A DNA stretch of 64,000 nucleotides from Symbiodinium natans (taxonomy: Eukaryota; Sar; Dinophyceae; Suessiales; Symbiodiniaceae), in NCBI GenBank assembly GCA_905221605.1, contig CAJNDS010002539.1, positions 62,001 through 126,000 on the forward strand. Direction: 5' to 3'. The translations under genes and the position numbers were made by a program. This document shows positions 18,606 through 29,222 of the stretch, piece after piece. How positions within the stretch are numbered: position 1 is the first letter of the stretch; every line of letters starts with the position of its first letter. The notes below the pieces were generated by a model. The model had not been told where the DNA came from. It ran no database searches and was given only the letters and a program-made list of their open reading frames with translations.

Positions 18606-18932
18606 CTGAATCTTGTATGTGTCCCACAGTTCCGAGCCTAACAGTGGCAGTTAGAATGTAGGTAAAAAGGCCTAAACCCTGAACCCCAAAAGGTAGCAAG
18701 AGGAACAAGTCAATTTTTTTTTAAGGAGAAGTAGTAATACCCATTAGCAAGAAATAATACGACTATGCAAGACGAGATTAGACATCGAAGACGCCCCAAG
18801 ATCTCCGGTTTGCTGTGGCTTGGAGGCCAGCGCCCAAAAAACGAACCCTAAACCCTAAACCCTGATTGAGCGTGCGCTTTGGGCAGCTCCTGATTGCAAC
18901 ATGTTAAGGTTTAAGGGCATGCGGCAGTACAT

Positions 18933-19065
18933 GGGGGTTTCCGAAAATAGGGGTTTAAGGTTGTCCCTTTAAGGGGATTTCGGGTTTAGGACTTAGGGTT
19001 TCTATTCCATTTGGGGTATAAAAGGCGTACAACTGTTTTCGGAAATACCCACATTGCCCTGGACA
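18933..19065. mobile_element. Foldback F4b
   Basis: GGGGGTTTCCGAAAATAGGGG ... TTTTCGGAAATACCC. Confidence 0.75.
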
Positions 19066-19184
19066 GCATCGTAGAAGTTACAGAGCCGCTAGGTTTTGCT
19101 CCGAAACCAGAAGCCCTAAACCATGACTCAGGGTTTAGCGTTTGTAGGGTTTGGGGTGTAGGGATCCCCGAAACCTCCTAAGAG

Positions 19185-19312
19185 TAATTACATGCTCCAT
19201 GAATATGGCCCTTTAGGTTCACAGTTGTTTAGAATATAAAGGCTGTAACCCTAAACCCTAAAAGGGCTCCAACATCAGGGCCCATACTAAGGGACCATGT
19301 AGCTACCCCAAG
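19185..19312. mobile_element. Foldback F7a, decayed
   Basis: Right end ACTAAGGGACCATGTAGC; CCCTAAA units inside. Confidence 0.55.
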
Positions 19313-19351
19313 AAACCTTGGTATGTTGAGGGTCAGCATCTCCTAGGTAGG

Positions 19352-19525
19352 AGAAGGGGGACCCTTAAAAGGGAACCCTGCTGAACGCTCTTCAAGCTCT
19401 GTTTCCTTATTCCCTAAACCCTAAACCCTCAGCTCTCAACCGTCAGCCCTCAGCCCTCAACCCTCAACGCTCAACCCTAAACCCTAAACCCTAAACCCTA
19501 TAGCCCCAAGGGTCCCCCTAACCCT
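19352..19525. mobile_element. Repeat F11a with CCCTAAA units inside
   Basis: GGGGGACCCTTAAAAGGGAA ... CCAAGGGTCCCCCTAACCC. Confidence 0.7.
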
Positions 19526-19820
19526 GTCCCCCTAGCACCAGGCGAGTCGGCCAGCCTGGTTGGCCTGGAGCTTGGAGCGGATGGCGCAGCCGGTGCAACT
19601 TGAATACAGTGGGGTGTCAGGGTCTGCCTTCTGGACTTGTCTTGCCCTAAACCCTAAACCCTAAACCCCAAACCCCAAACCCCAAACCCTAAACCCTGGC
19701 CTAAACCCTAAACCCTAAACCCTAAACCCTAAACCCTAAACCCTAAACCCTAAACCCTAAACCCTAAACCCTAAACCCTAAACCCTAAACCCTAAACCCT
19801 AAACCCTAACCCTAAACCTT
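19412..19820. repeat. CCCTAAA arrays, the longest in the window
   Basis: 19412-19500 degenerate; 19643-19820 has about 24 units, mostly perfect. Confidence 0.97.
19542..19613 (+). CDS. Candidate exon of an unidentified gene
   Basis: Acceptor tagcaccag, exactly 24 open codons ending with LERMAQPVQLEYSG, donor GTGTCA. CCCTAAA arrays lie on both sides. An alternative frame, ESASLVGLELGADGAAGAT, is also protein-like. Confidence 0.35.
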
Positions 19821-19902
19821 CTTCAAAACATGCCAGGGAAACATGTAAAAGCGGTCGGAGGCGCTCCGCCCGTCGGGTTGCTTCGGCTCAGAATTTGGGA
19901 GG

Positions 19903-20030
19903 CCTAAACCCTCTAAACCCTAAATCCCTAAAGGGTTTAGGGTTTAGGGTTTAGGGGTTTAGGGTTTAGGGGTTTAGGGGTTTAGGGGTTTAGGGGTTTA
20001 GGGGTTTAGGGGTTTAGGGTTTAGGGCCAG
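19903..20030. repeat. Head-to-head telomeric junction CCCTAAA / TTTAGGG
   Basis: CCCTAAA units turn into TTTAGGG at about 19931 with almost no spacer; TTTAGGGG variants follow. Confidence 0.95.
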
Positions 20031-20231
20031 TTTCAAAGGGCTCGGGTAGGTTTTCCGGTCCGGGCAGCGGCTTGCGCAGTTTCTTGGTAGTTATGAGGCA
20101 CCTAGTATGCCCCTATGTCGCCTGTTTAAGGGACGACACGGGGTACCTACCTCCCCAGTCGCCTACTAAGAGGCAGAATGGTTTGCAAATGCAGCCTTGG
20201 AAACGCCGGGGCGACTGGGGACGGAAACCCC

Positions 20232-20287
20232 CTAAACCCTAAACCCGAAACCCTAAACCCTAAACCCTAAACCCCCCTAAACCCTAG
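20232..20287. repeat. CCCTAAA array
   Basis: About seven units with variants. Confidence 0.95.
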
Positions 20288-20382
20288 TGCACGGCCCCTG
20301 ACTGTGAACACATGTACGACTGGAGGGCCAGACTTCGCTGCGAAAGCAAGCGGCCCAAAAGGTGTTTGCCTTAACTGACATT

Positions 20383-20487
20383 TTGGAGTACTGTACTTTA
20401 ATAATACTTTTTTGGGTTCTGGGTTCCTATTGTAGCTACGTATACCTAAAAAGTATATACTTTTTTTCCAGGGTCTACTCCAAAGGT
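20383..20487. repeat. Repeat F15a
   Basis: GGTTCTGGGTTCCTA, GCTAC, AGTATA, CAGGGTCTACTCC; matches 62898-63000. Confidence 0.7.
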
Positions 20488-20633
20488 AGGTTAAAGACCT
20501 TAGAAGAGAGGAGTTGGATGTTGAGACTCTTTCCACAGGCATCTCTTCTAAAAATGCTCCGCTGCCTCCCCTACTGTCAGGCCCCGGTTTAGGGTTTAGG
20601 GTTTAGGGTTTAAGGCATTTGTCCCTTTCTAAG

Positions 20634-20740
20634 GGTTAGGTACATGGGCGGCCCTTCATCTGGGCCCTTAATTGTGTACAGGGTATCTAAGGGGTAAATT
20701 GTTAGGGGCCCGTACTAAGGGACCATGTAACTACCCTTAG
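20634..20740. mobile_element. Foldback F7b ending at a splice acceptor
   Basis: GGTACATGGGCGGCCC ... AGGGACCATGTAACTACCC; related to 58246-58373 and 19185-19312. Confidence 0.75.
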
Positions 20741-20833
20741 ACCCTCAAGCAGACCCTGGACAGCGCTGTCCAAGCCAAGGCATACCTCGTGCGAGAGCTC
20801 GTGCCTCAGTGTTTGGGCCTCTATGGCAGCTGA
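20741..20833 (+). CDS. Candidate terminal exon TLKQTLDSAVQAKAYLVREL
   Basis: Begins right after foldback F7b, whose end cccttag acts as acceptor. The frame TLKQTLDSAVQAKAYLVREL continues VPQCLGLYGS to TGA. Strongly helix-like; no family recognised. Confidence 0.45.
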   Translation, partial: TLKQTLDSAVQAKAYLVRELVPQCLGLYGS

Positions 20834-21000
20834 CCCCTCTTATTCGTCTTTGTTTCTGTTCCATGTAAGGGGATCCTGTCACACAACCATAAACCCTAAG
20901 ACCTAAGCTCTTTCAAGGCTTTGCGGCTTGGCAAAACTGACCTCGACCAAAGTCTTCAGTAGAACCGCAGCCCAAAGAGCCCAACACCCCCTAGCAATCG

Positions 21001-21285
21001 GGTTTAGGGTTTAGGGTTTAGGGTTTAGGGTTTGGGGTTTAGGGTTTAGGGTTTAGGGTTTAGGGTTTGATACCTTGAATTTATGTAGGGATCCTTCATA
21101 TGACAGGGGTCTTGGGGAGCCTACGTCAGCCTGAAACACCCGCAGAGGAAGCGGCGCCGCCTCTCGCGAGCAGGGCAGATTGGGGTTGAATAGAGGTTTT
21201 GGGTTTAGGGTTTAGGGTTCAGGGTTTAGGGTTCAGGGTTCAGGGTTTAGGGTTTAGGGTTTAGGGCCTCAACCCTAAACCCTAA
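21001..21285. repeat. TTTAGGG arrays
   Basis: 21001-21068 and 21200-21267, the second passing into CCCTAAA at 21272-21285. Confidence 0.95.
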
Positions 21286-21359
21286 AGGGCCGCTGAAGGG
21301 GCAAGAAAAAAGGGATTCCAGGGACAGCGTAGAGATCTGTGGACTTGTGCCCAAGTGAC

Positions 21360-21760
21360 CCGAAACCCTACGTAAACCCTAATCAAGCCGCCCCTTATTC
21401 TTCCTAAGCCCGAACAAAACCCCAATTTAAACCCCAGTTCAACCCTAATTCAACCACCCGAAACCCAAACTGCACCCCAAAAAAGACCAATCACACCCTA
21501 GTTACACCCTACTTGATCAAACCGAAGTAAAACTTCGAAACACCCAGTTAAACCCGAGCTAAACCCCAGTTAACCCCAATTAAGCCCCAATCAAACCCGA
21601 ATGACCCGACTCAAACCTTATTTAAACCCTAATTAACCCTAATCAAGCCCTAACCCGAAGTAAACCCTCGTAAAGCCGGAATTAATCTGAATTACACCGA
21701 CATCAAACCCTCATTAAACCCCAATGAAGCCCTAGTTAAGCCCTAGGTAAACTCCTAAAA
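21360..21760. repeat. Highly degenerate CCCTAAA array, 400 bases
   Basis: Units such as aaccctaattaa and aagccctagtt; looks like an old array decayed by point mutation. Confidence 0.8.
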
Positions 21761-21781
21761 CTTCGTGGCAGGTGCTCCCAG

Positions 21782-21811
21782 CATGCTACAGAGGATGGAC
21801 CTGTACTGCGC
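21782..21811 (+). CDS. Candidate micro-exon
   Basis: Thirty bases between acceptor ggtgctcccag and canonical donor GTGAGT; can read MLQRMDLYC. Weak, because it is so short. Confidence 0.25.
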
Positions 21812-21861
21812 GTGAGTCCCCACAGGCCGGGGCCTTTGCTTCAGCGGTCTGACCGCTCTCA

Positions 21862-21954
21862 TACCCCTTAATCAAGGATAAAAACACCTCAAATCATGTC
21901 AGGGATCCCGAGAAAATTTAAAGATCCTTAAGGCAGGAGTAGTGGGCTCTCTGG
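21862..21954. mobile_element. Foldback F1k, decayed
   Basis: Right end AGTGGGCTCTCTGGG with AAATCATG and GGGATCC core parts. Confidence 0.55.
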
Positions 21955-22299
21955 GCAGTCTGATGACTCATGCGTTCTTTACATCAGGGCCCCTTCTTAA
22001 GGCCCCTTTTTGACTACGCGTCTAAGAAGCCCTTCGTAGGAGAACGACCCCACTGTGATTCAGATACCACTAGTGGACTCGAAACATTTCATGCGGCCAC
22101 TTGGGTAGAGGGGTATTGCTTCAAAACTGCGCGTTCTCGATGACATGTTTTATGGTTATAGGGTTTGGGCTTGTAAGATTGGGATGAATTAGGGTTGACT
22201 AAACTTAGGGTTTAGGGTTCCATCAACGGGGTTTCGCATCAACAGTAGAGGTCCTTGGCGCCGTAACTCGAAGGTCGGAATCGCACCCTGGGATCTTTT

Positions 22300-22443
22300 C
22301 TTGGAGGTTCATGCGTACTGGTAAGTAGGGTTAGAAGTGCTGTAGGGGAACTATGGTTCTAACCCTATGTCGATTTCGTACTTATACCCCTACCGTGAAC
22401 CTCCAAGTAGAATACCTTAACTTACCTACCATGAACCTCCAAG
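22300..22443. mobile_element. Foldback F2c with two right ends
   Basis: Right end GTGAACCTCCAAGTA, then again CATGAACCTCCAAGTA. Confidence 0.8.
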
Positions 22444-22464
22444 TATATAGCAAATCATACCTTA

Positions 22465-22573
22465 CCCAAAGAGCCCAATATTGCTTAATTAAGGAATATG
22501 CCTTAAATCATATAGGGATCCTTAATATGATTTAAGGTATATTCCTTAATTACGCAATATTGGGCTCTTTGGG
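22465..22573. mobile_element. Foldback F1b, near-perfect palindrome
   Basis: Ends CCCAAAGAGCCCAATATTGC and its complement, core AAGGATCC; TA flanks both sides. Best-preserved F1 copy. Confidence 0.9.
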
Positions 22574-22795
22574 TAACTTATGCATTTGCAAGTTATGGCC
22601 TTTCAGGTCCCTGGAGGGGGTTTCCTTGGGTTTGCCAGCACGCTGCCTGTCTGAGGGTCGTCATTCAGAGGCCTTGCGTGGGGTAGAGGCCACTTAGGGC
22701 CGAGCCCGCCTACATGATTCTTGACATCCCTAAACCCTAAACCCTAAACCCTGAATCCTGAACCCTCAACCCTGAACCCTGAACCCTAGACCGAG

Positions 22796-22851
22796 GGTGC
22801 TGCTGCCGGTGGGCTGCATTGTCCGCCTCGGTGGTCTGGATGCAGGCCTTG
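22796..22851 (+). CDS. Candidate exon VLLPVGCIVRLGGLDA
   Basis: Follows a degenerate CCCTAAA array and acceptor gaccgag. The frame VLLPVGCIVRLGGLDA is open and continues to 22898. GC-rich island just before the trinucleotide array. Unassigned. Confidence 0.35.
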
Positions 22852-22935
22852 ACGGGCATAGGCGGTTTTCAGACGCAGTTGCATGGAGGCCTGCATGAAC
22901 TCCTCTTCTCCACACACTTGACAGAATTATTGCAC

Positions 22936-23186
22936 CACTCTAACTATTATTGTTGCTGCTACTGCTGCTGCTACTACTACTACTACTACTACTGCTACTA
23001 CTCCTACTACTACTCCTACTCCTACTGCTACTACTGCTACTACCACTACCACTACCACTACTACTACTACTCCTCCTCCTCCTCCTCCTCCTCCTCCTGC
23101 TCCTCCTGCTGCTGCTGCTGCTACGACTACGACTATGACTATTACTACTAGTAGTAGTACTACTACTACTACTACTACTACTACCA

Positions 23187-23228
<42 letters not shown>

Positions 23229-23297
23229 CTACTCCTACTCCTACTCCTACTCCTACTCCTACTCCTCCTCCTCCTCCTCCTCCTCCTCCTCCTCCTC

Positions 23298-23328
<31 letters not shown>

Positions 23329-23410
23329 CACTCCTGCTGCAACTGCTGCTGCTACGGCTACGGCTACTGCTACGGCTACTGTTACTGCTACTGCTACTGC
23401 GACTAGGACT
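22936..23410. repeat. Trinucleotide array (TAC/TCC/TGC)n, copy A
   Basis: About 475 bases of CTA, CTC and CTG triplets in blocks. It yields long false ORFs of single residues in several frames on both strands. Confidence 0.95.
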
Positions 23411-24479
23411 GGTACTAGTACATTGGAAACTATGACTTCCGAAATCGCTATCAACGTCTAATTTTCTAATTACGGCTGCGTTCACTCTTCCTCTTCTCTT
23501 GCTATTGCTATTTCTTATTGTTATTTCCAGTACTAGCAGCAAAAAGCGTGCTATTGCTGGAATTAGTTAATCAGGTACCACTATTACAACTATGACGACT
23601 GCTGTTACGATTCCTTTCTAAACTACAATACAGCGTTCCAAGGCATTCTGAAACCAACCTTGGCAAGAGGCACCTTAGTCAGAATGTTCAGAGTGTCTCA
23701 GCCTTGGCATCACACACTTACAAGCCTGTTCACCAGACGACAGCTGGATTCCGCACACTCCTTGGCAGACAACAAACTCAGAACGGCTTACTCTTGCCTA
23801 GTGGCTAGTCACCTTCTACGATTTACTAACCATGATATTAGTAGGTAGAGTATTCCTGCGGGTACCGTTATTTTTGCTTTGGCTATTTATGTTATTATAT
23901 GGGGCAATTGTCGTTTTTGTTTCTATGCCAACTATTTTCTACTCTTGTTACTGTGACTGTTCAGTTAGCATATTTCGAGTACGATTGCTATCAGTATTGT
24001 TGCTCTTAAGCACTGGCTGCTTCTGACCCCGTATTGAAGTAACTCTCTCGATTGTTATGCCAGTACTATGCGTATGACTATTGCGATTATTACCTATGAT
24101 TATTACTGCTGCCACGATTTCTACCCACCGCGACGATTACCAAAATCCTCCACCTGCTCCTCCTCGTCCTGTACCAGTACAGTTTCAACAGGGGAGTGCA
24201 AGCAGGGGCCTCGCTTAAATACCCTAAGCCCGAATCAGAGCGACCTAATTCGTGCAGAGGAACCATTTTTGGTAGTGGAGTCATCTTGCGGTGGTCTTGG
24301 GAGGGTCTTGGGTTGCTGTCGGAGTGTTTTTTTGGAATCTTAGAGCATCTTATGCGCCTTAAGGTGGTCTTCCGCTGTTTAATTAGGGCCGATGTAATTC
24401 CCCACCCTCGGTGTGGGGTTGTTAGATGTTAAACTCAACTCTTCTCCTCGCCCGGAACGTCTTCTCCTCGCCCGGTCTA

Positions 24480-24840
24480 CTGCTCGCTGATCCCTTGGAG
24501 TGCCCACCCCAAGTGTGCCTGGAGTGCCCAACCCCAGAGTCTCCCTGAAGTGCCCAACCCCAGAGTGCCCAGCCCCAGTCCCTGGAGTGCCCAACCCCGG
24601 AGTCTCCCTCGAGTGCCCAACTGAAGTGCCCAACCCCAGAGTCTACATGGAGTGCTTAACCCCAGAGTCTAAGTGTCCCTGGACTGCCGCCCAAACTCCA
24701 GAGTCTCCCAGAGTGTCCCGGAGTGTCCAGTTTCAGAGTCTCCAGTGCCCAATCTCAGAGTCTTTCTGGAGTGCCACCCCAGGTGTTCCCGGAGTCCCCA
24801 GCCCCAGAGTGTCCCTGGAGTTCCCAACCCCAGAGTATCT
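24480..24840. repeat. Degenerate minisatellite around GGAGTGCCCAACCCCAGAGT
   Basis: Some 12-14 imperfect units of 20-30 bases. Confidence 0.8.
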
Positions 24841-24952
24841 CTACCAAGAGAGGGTGGGGATGTTCGAAGTATTGTTTTTCTTTTTTTTGTCGCGGAGTGG
24901 TGCTGGTTTAGGCGATGGATGCTTTGGGCAGTGGTAGTAGCTTAGGATGTTC

Positions 24953-25022
24953 CCCTTTATACGAAGAGTCCTTTAGAGGGATTACAGTACCCCCTCGTAT
25001 GATCCCTTCTAAGGACTGTTCG
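24953..25022. mobile_element. Foldback F3g, truncated (copy A)
   Basis: Left arm and part of the right arm, ending GGACTGTTC. Confidence 0.65.
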
Positions 25023-25172
25023 AAAAAGAGAAAAATCACAGGCAGTGATGCTGGTCGACCCGCGCGCGCCAGGACCTGCGAGGCTACGGCCCATGGCCGG
25101 GCGGAGGGCCTCCCTGCGCGGAGGGCTAGCAGATGGCCGCCGTCTGCTGGTGGGAATGGGAGGGGGTGGGGA

Positions 25173-25283
25173 CCCAGAGAGCCCAATGCCCCTAAATGAA
25201 GGAATAGAGATACATTACAACAAGGGATCCTTAATCTGATTTAAGGGCAAATTCTTTAATTAAGGTGTATTGGGCTCTTGGCG
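25173..25283. mobile_element. Foldback F1c (copy A)
   Basis: GA flanks both sides. A diverged counterpart sits at the same place in copy B (33623-33725), so it predates the duplication. Confidence 0.8.
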
Positions 25284-25599
25284 GAGGGCAGTTTTCTGAG
25301 TTCAGCATGTGGCAAAAAGCAGCCTGGTGAACGTGCGACCCAGGGTTGTGAGAACCTCCATGTCTCTACGTCGCAGCCAAACAGAAGCGTGTGTGACTCC
25401 TCATAGGTTGTAGTTCCTTGCTTTGGTGCATGTATTGTTTGAGGGTGTGCACGTCTTGCATCTACGGGTAAAATGCGAAATTTGGCCGAAGCCTTATTAG
25501 TGCGTAGACCGTGTAGCGATCATCAAGCCCACCTGCTGGCATAGCTTGTCGGGGCGCTGCAGAAAGCAGTTGCGCTGTCAAATTATACTTAGCGGCCTG

Positions 25600-26394
25600 A
25601 TGGCGTTGGAGCTTGAGTATCGTGGGACTTTCATCGACGTCCACGAGGACCCGTTTGAGCTGGCAGGTTCACTTGTGCGATCCGCCTCTGCTCCGGCCAC
25701 GTACAGGAGGACGTTGGAGTGCGACGCCGAGTTCGAGGAGCGACAGCTGAAAGGCTATGTCGACAAGCTGTCCCAGAGTTTGGAGGAGCTCTCGCAAGAG
25801 ATCAGCCAAAAAGGTGCACAAAGCAATGAAGCCCAGCCGGCTGCAACTGAAGGTGACGAGGTTCAGCCTGAAGTGCCAGCCGTGGCCCCCCAAAATGAAG
25901 TGCAGCCTCTTCTTCCAGGTTCCTTCAGCGAAGGGGGTGTAGGGCATCCCGAGGTGTGCCGCCGACCATGCGTGTACTTCAACAGGGGCTTCTGTCAGAG
26001 TGGTGCTACATGCACCTACTGCCACTACCCGCACCCCGACCGCGAGCCCAAGTTGGACAAGAAGCAGCGCTCCACGCTGGACGAGATCACCAAGGCGCAG
26101 CTCCTTACACTGGTGTTGCACTTCCTGCGTGAGCGTGCTGTGGTCACCGGCGTGGCGGACGAGGCTGCCGGCGTTCTTGCCATCTTTGAAGAAGAGCTGC
26201 GCTTCTGGTGCGGGGGCGCAGACGTTGCTGAGCTGGATGAATCAGCCATGGACAGCAAGACTCGCAAGCTCGCCAAAGTGATGGGGAGGATGTCCTTTGG
26301 AGCCTTACTCAGCTTGGCCTCTCATCGGTTGGACCGAAACCAGTTCCAACGTCACCTTAGCCAGGCGCTGGAAACGCTGCGTCGGTCTGTGTGA
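25600..26394 (+). CDS. CCCH zinc-finger protein, copy A
   Basis: A protein of 264 residues if started at ATG 25600; the frame is open further upstream. It has one CCCH zinc finger with C124, C132, C138 and H142 (spacing 7-5-3) in RRPCVYFNRGFC...CTYCHYPH, followed by the basic stretch REPKLDKKQR. Such fingers usually bind RNA, and proteins of this form are numerous in dinoflagellates. Residues 42-75 are Glu-rich and helical, 76-119 are Pro/Glu-rich and low complexity, and the C-terminal third is helical (TLVLHFLRERAVV, IFEEELRFW). No intron is needed. The paralog at 34015 is closely similar, so this copy is probably the intact one. Function beyond likely RNA binding is inference. Confidence 0.85.
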   Translation: MALELEYRGTFIDVHEDPFELAGSLVRSASAPATYRRTLECDAEFEERQLKGYVDKLSQSLEELSQEISQKGAQSNEAQPAATEGDEVQPEVPAVAPQNEVQPLLPGSFSEGGVGHPEVCRRPCVYFNRGFCQSGATCTYCHYPHPDREPKLDKKQRSTLDEITKAQLLTLVLHFLRERAVVTGVADEAAGVLAIFEEELRFWCGGADVAELDESAMDSKTRKLAKVMGRMSFGALLSLASHRLDRNQFQRHLSQALETLRRSV

Positions 26395-26872
26395 GCTTGT
26401 CGGGATTAGCCGGGTAATCCACAGCATGCGTCCCAGCTGCATGCGTGCGCCTCTTCCGAATTCAGCCGTGATACATAGCCGTGGGTAAAAGCTCAAGGAA
26501 GCTTCAGATTTTTCAAGTTAGCCACAGACTACGCTGACACGGCTCGATCCGCCTTAAGAGCTATAAGCCCGAGTCTCGGCCCGAGTCCAACTACCAAAGT
26601 CAGAATGGTTTGAATTTAGGGGTGTCAGGCGGCAGCCCACGAGCCGCTTCACACTTGCCTGCGACAGATGTCAGGCTTGTGTGCAAGGTCTGGCGTGATG
26701 CAGGCGGCCTTGTATCCTTGTATCGGGGTCAGCAAGACCCACACAACGTGCAACAACTCGCACAGTATGCAGACACTCGCATGGCGACAGCGTGCTTGTA
26801 CCATGAGCATCATTCGGGTCCCATCCTGCGCAGGAGAGGCAAGGCACGCTCGATCGTAGTATTCTTACAAGG

Positions 26873-26980
26873 TTGGAGGTTCATGTGTAGTTGCAAGTAG
26901 GGTTAGAAGTATGGTAACTCTACTTGTAACCCTGTTTAGGGTACTTCTAACCCTACTTATATCTACCCACGAACCTCCAA
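26873..26980. mobile_element. Foldback F2d (copy A only)
   Basis: Copy B lacks it at about 35076, where the flanks adjoin with small changes. Confidence 0.85.
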
Positions 26981-27270
26981 GCAGGGTCGACTATCCCGGA
27001 TCACTCAACTCGAAAGGTAATCACGTGCTTGAATGGAACTGCTGCGCAGGCCTTTTTGTCGCAAGCTCGCGGCATTTCAGGAAGCGGCGCTCCTCCAAAG
27101 CCCACCAGTCTCGTAATCGAGGGTCCCTTGAATCGAATCTCAACGAACCTCAAAGGCGTTCAGCCTTGAACCGTTCCGAGTCCTTCTATGGGTAGAAGTA
27201 GTAGTAGGGGGTTATAAGCGTAGCTCCCATACTTATAACCCTACTGAAAACTAACCTTGTACCCCAAGTA

Positions 27271-27450
27271 GCCCTAAAGCCCTAAAGCCCGAAAGCCCTA
27301 AAGCCCTAAAGCCCTAAAGCCCTAAAGCCCTAAAGCCCTAAAGCCCTAAAGCCCTAAAGCCCTAAAGCCCTAAAGCCCTAAGCCCTACACCCTAAACCCT
27401 ATAAACCCTAAAACCCTAAACCCCCTAAACCCTAAACCCTAAATCGACTT
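27271..27450. repeat. (CCCTAAAG)n 8-base variant array, then CCCTAAA
   Basis: About 13 near-perfect octamer units, a telomere-repeat variant with one added G. Confidence 0.95.
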
Positions 27451-27567
27451 CACTGCTGGAGCCGTCAGGACTTGGGGGGGGAGGACATTTTCGCTTCCTG
27501 GGCGAGATTTTGGGGACCTCAGACGCCTTCTGCGACAGTGCTCCAGGGCTTTGATTGGCCTTGCGTT

Positions 27568-27720
27568 GTGGGTTTAGGGTTTAGGGTTTAGGGTTTAGGG
27601 TTTAGGGTTTAGGGTTTAGGGTTTAGGGGTAATTTGCAGAATTAGGGTTCACGGTTTAGGGTCTAGGGGCTGGGGGTTATTTGCATAATAGGGTTTAGAG
27701 CTTAGGGGTCAAAGGGTGTA
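27568..27720. repeat. TTTAGGG array with decayed tail
   Basis: Nine perfect units, then variants. Confidence 0.95.
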
Positions 27721-27898
27721 CAGGGCTCAGCAGCATGCGAGAATTTCGATCGGTGTCCCTGTCGTCTTGGAGGTCGTTATTGGCATTTGCGAGATGCCGT
27801 TGGGGGGTCAGCGTGCTCTTTTTTCTCAGGTCCTTGACAGTTGACGGGTGCAGTTTTTGACGGCAGAGCACATAGCTGTCCCCCCCTTCGATCTCAAA

Positions 27899-28009
27899 TG
27901 GAGGTTTCCGAAATTCGGGGTACCTTATTGGGTCCGGATTATAAGGGAACCTTACTATTGGGGGGTCTATTATAGAGGTCCCCTATTTTCGTAAACTCCC
28001 AGATGTGCA
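27899..28009. mobile_element. Foldback F4c (copy A)
   Basis: F4 ends are GGGGGTTTCCGAAAATAGGG and TTTTCGTAAACTCCC. Shared with copy B (36084-36188). Confidence 0.8.
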
Positions 28010-28024
28010 AGCGCCTGGAATTCG

Positions 28025-28785
28025 ATGGCCATGTCTGCAAGCGTTTAGCTGCTGAGGGCCTGAGGCCTCCCGGGCCAACACGCCCTCGGCAGAAGACATG
28101 ACAACGAGAGTGAAGAGAGATGGGGGGACGGAAGAGATAATTTTTGATGTCTGCTCCATCCTGCTCCCCCTTGGAGACCGCGGATGACATCCCCTGCAGG
28201 CCTTCAGGTGCGAGAGTCTGCATGCGTCACAAAGGGGGGCCCCTTTTTTTGCAGCCGATGCTGTGGCGACCCCTGGAGAGCACGAGCTATCGGGCTTAGG
28301 GCTTAGGGCTTACGGTTTAGGGTTTAGGGTTTAGAGTTTAGAGGGCCAGGGCCCACCGTCGACTTTTTTGGACCTCTCCTGCAGATACTGTCTTGGCCAA
28401 GTGCGATGTGCACCGGAGACACTCAGCAAGTTGAGTGGCAAGATTGCTTCTGGAGGGGAGCGCGGTCTGTGATAGAAGCTTTCCATGTTGTCCCACCGGC
28501 TTGCCTCTGAGTTTCGACGCAGGCTTGACCTGAAACCCGTTTGAACTCTAAACCTTAAAACCCTAAACCTTGGAACGTTCCCTGTGGAACTAACAGTCCT
28601 TAATCGGAAATTTTTGTAGCCCCTACTAGAATCCCTCTTAAGGACTGGTAGCACAAGGGGGAACATCCGAACCTAAACCCCCTAAACCCTAAACCCTAAA
28701 CCCTAAACCCTAAACTCCAGCTGGAAGGGACCTGGGAGCTTCGAGCTACAGCAGCTGGCGCTTCCCTCCTGGCCGTAGTAGGCTT
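28025..28785 (+). pseudogene. Copy A counterpart of the 74-codon ORF, interrupted
   Basis: Matches 36205-36435, but an altered stretch creates TAG near 28045, and a block from about 28162 to 28735 separates the CCATCCTG and CAGCAGCTGG parts that adjoin in copy B. The block holds TTTAGGG units, foldback F3h and a CCCTAAA array, so it looks like an intron or a nested insertion. Confidence 0.45.
28570..28671. mobile_element. Foldback F3h (copy A only)
   Basis: TTGGAACGTTCCC ... GGGGGAACATCC, inside the extra block of copy A. Confidence 0.75.
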
Positions 28786-28878
28786 ATGGCCTTTGCGCAG
28801 GGGGCCTCCAAATTGATTGAAGGACATGGGCCATCCTGGGGTACCCTCAACCCTAAACCCTCTCTGACTATGTATATT

Positions 28879-29084
28879 TAAACCCTAATGCCCTTCGTCG
28901 GCATATTGTTTTTTTCTTTCCCCCTGGTGGGCCTAAACTTTTGAAACCCTGACGCCCTGCGTCGGCATATTGTTTTTTTTCCCCCTGGTGGGCCCTAAAC
29001 CCTGACGCCCTTCGTCGGCATATTGTTTTTTTTCCCCCTGGTGGGCCCTAAACCCTGACGCCCTTCGTCGGCATATTGTTTTTG
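28879..29084. repeat. Minisatellite of about 57 bases, four units
   Basis: Each unit has CCCTAAACCCTGACGCC, TTCGTCGGCATATTG, a T-run, and CCCCCTGGTGGGCC. Absent from copy B. Confidence 0.9.
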
Positions 29085-29089
29085 GCCCG

Positions 29090-29222
29090 CCCCCACCCCC
29101 CCACCTACCCCCCCAAACCCCTCCACACCCACCCCCCCCCACCCCCACCCCCCCCACCCCCCCATCCCCCCCCCCACCCCCCCCCCCCCCCCCCCCCCCC
29201 CACCCCCCCACCCCCCAACCCT
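29090..29222. repeat. C-rich low-complexity tract
   Basis: C-runs broken by A and T, 130 bases; gives Gly-rich false ORFs on the minus strand. Confidence 0.95.

Larger units (their letters stand above)
26395..28009. other. Copy A downstream of the CCCH gene
   Basis: Holds a 200-base block absent from copy B (26424-26622), tract 26640-26870 shared with copy B, F2d, a decayed F2, CCCTAAAG repeats, a TTTAGGG array and F4c. No gene recognised. Confidence 0.5.

Noticed and set aside
22927-23542. Long minus-strand ORFs of Val, Gly, Ser and Arg runs (also 31842-32551 and 15549-16018)
   Set aside because: Trinucleotide arrays have no stops in several frames; composition is of a single residue per frame with no protein signal.
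27271-27450. CRISPR-like array
   Set aside because: Units of 8 bases with no spacers; a telomere-variant tandem repeat.
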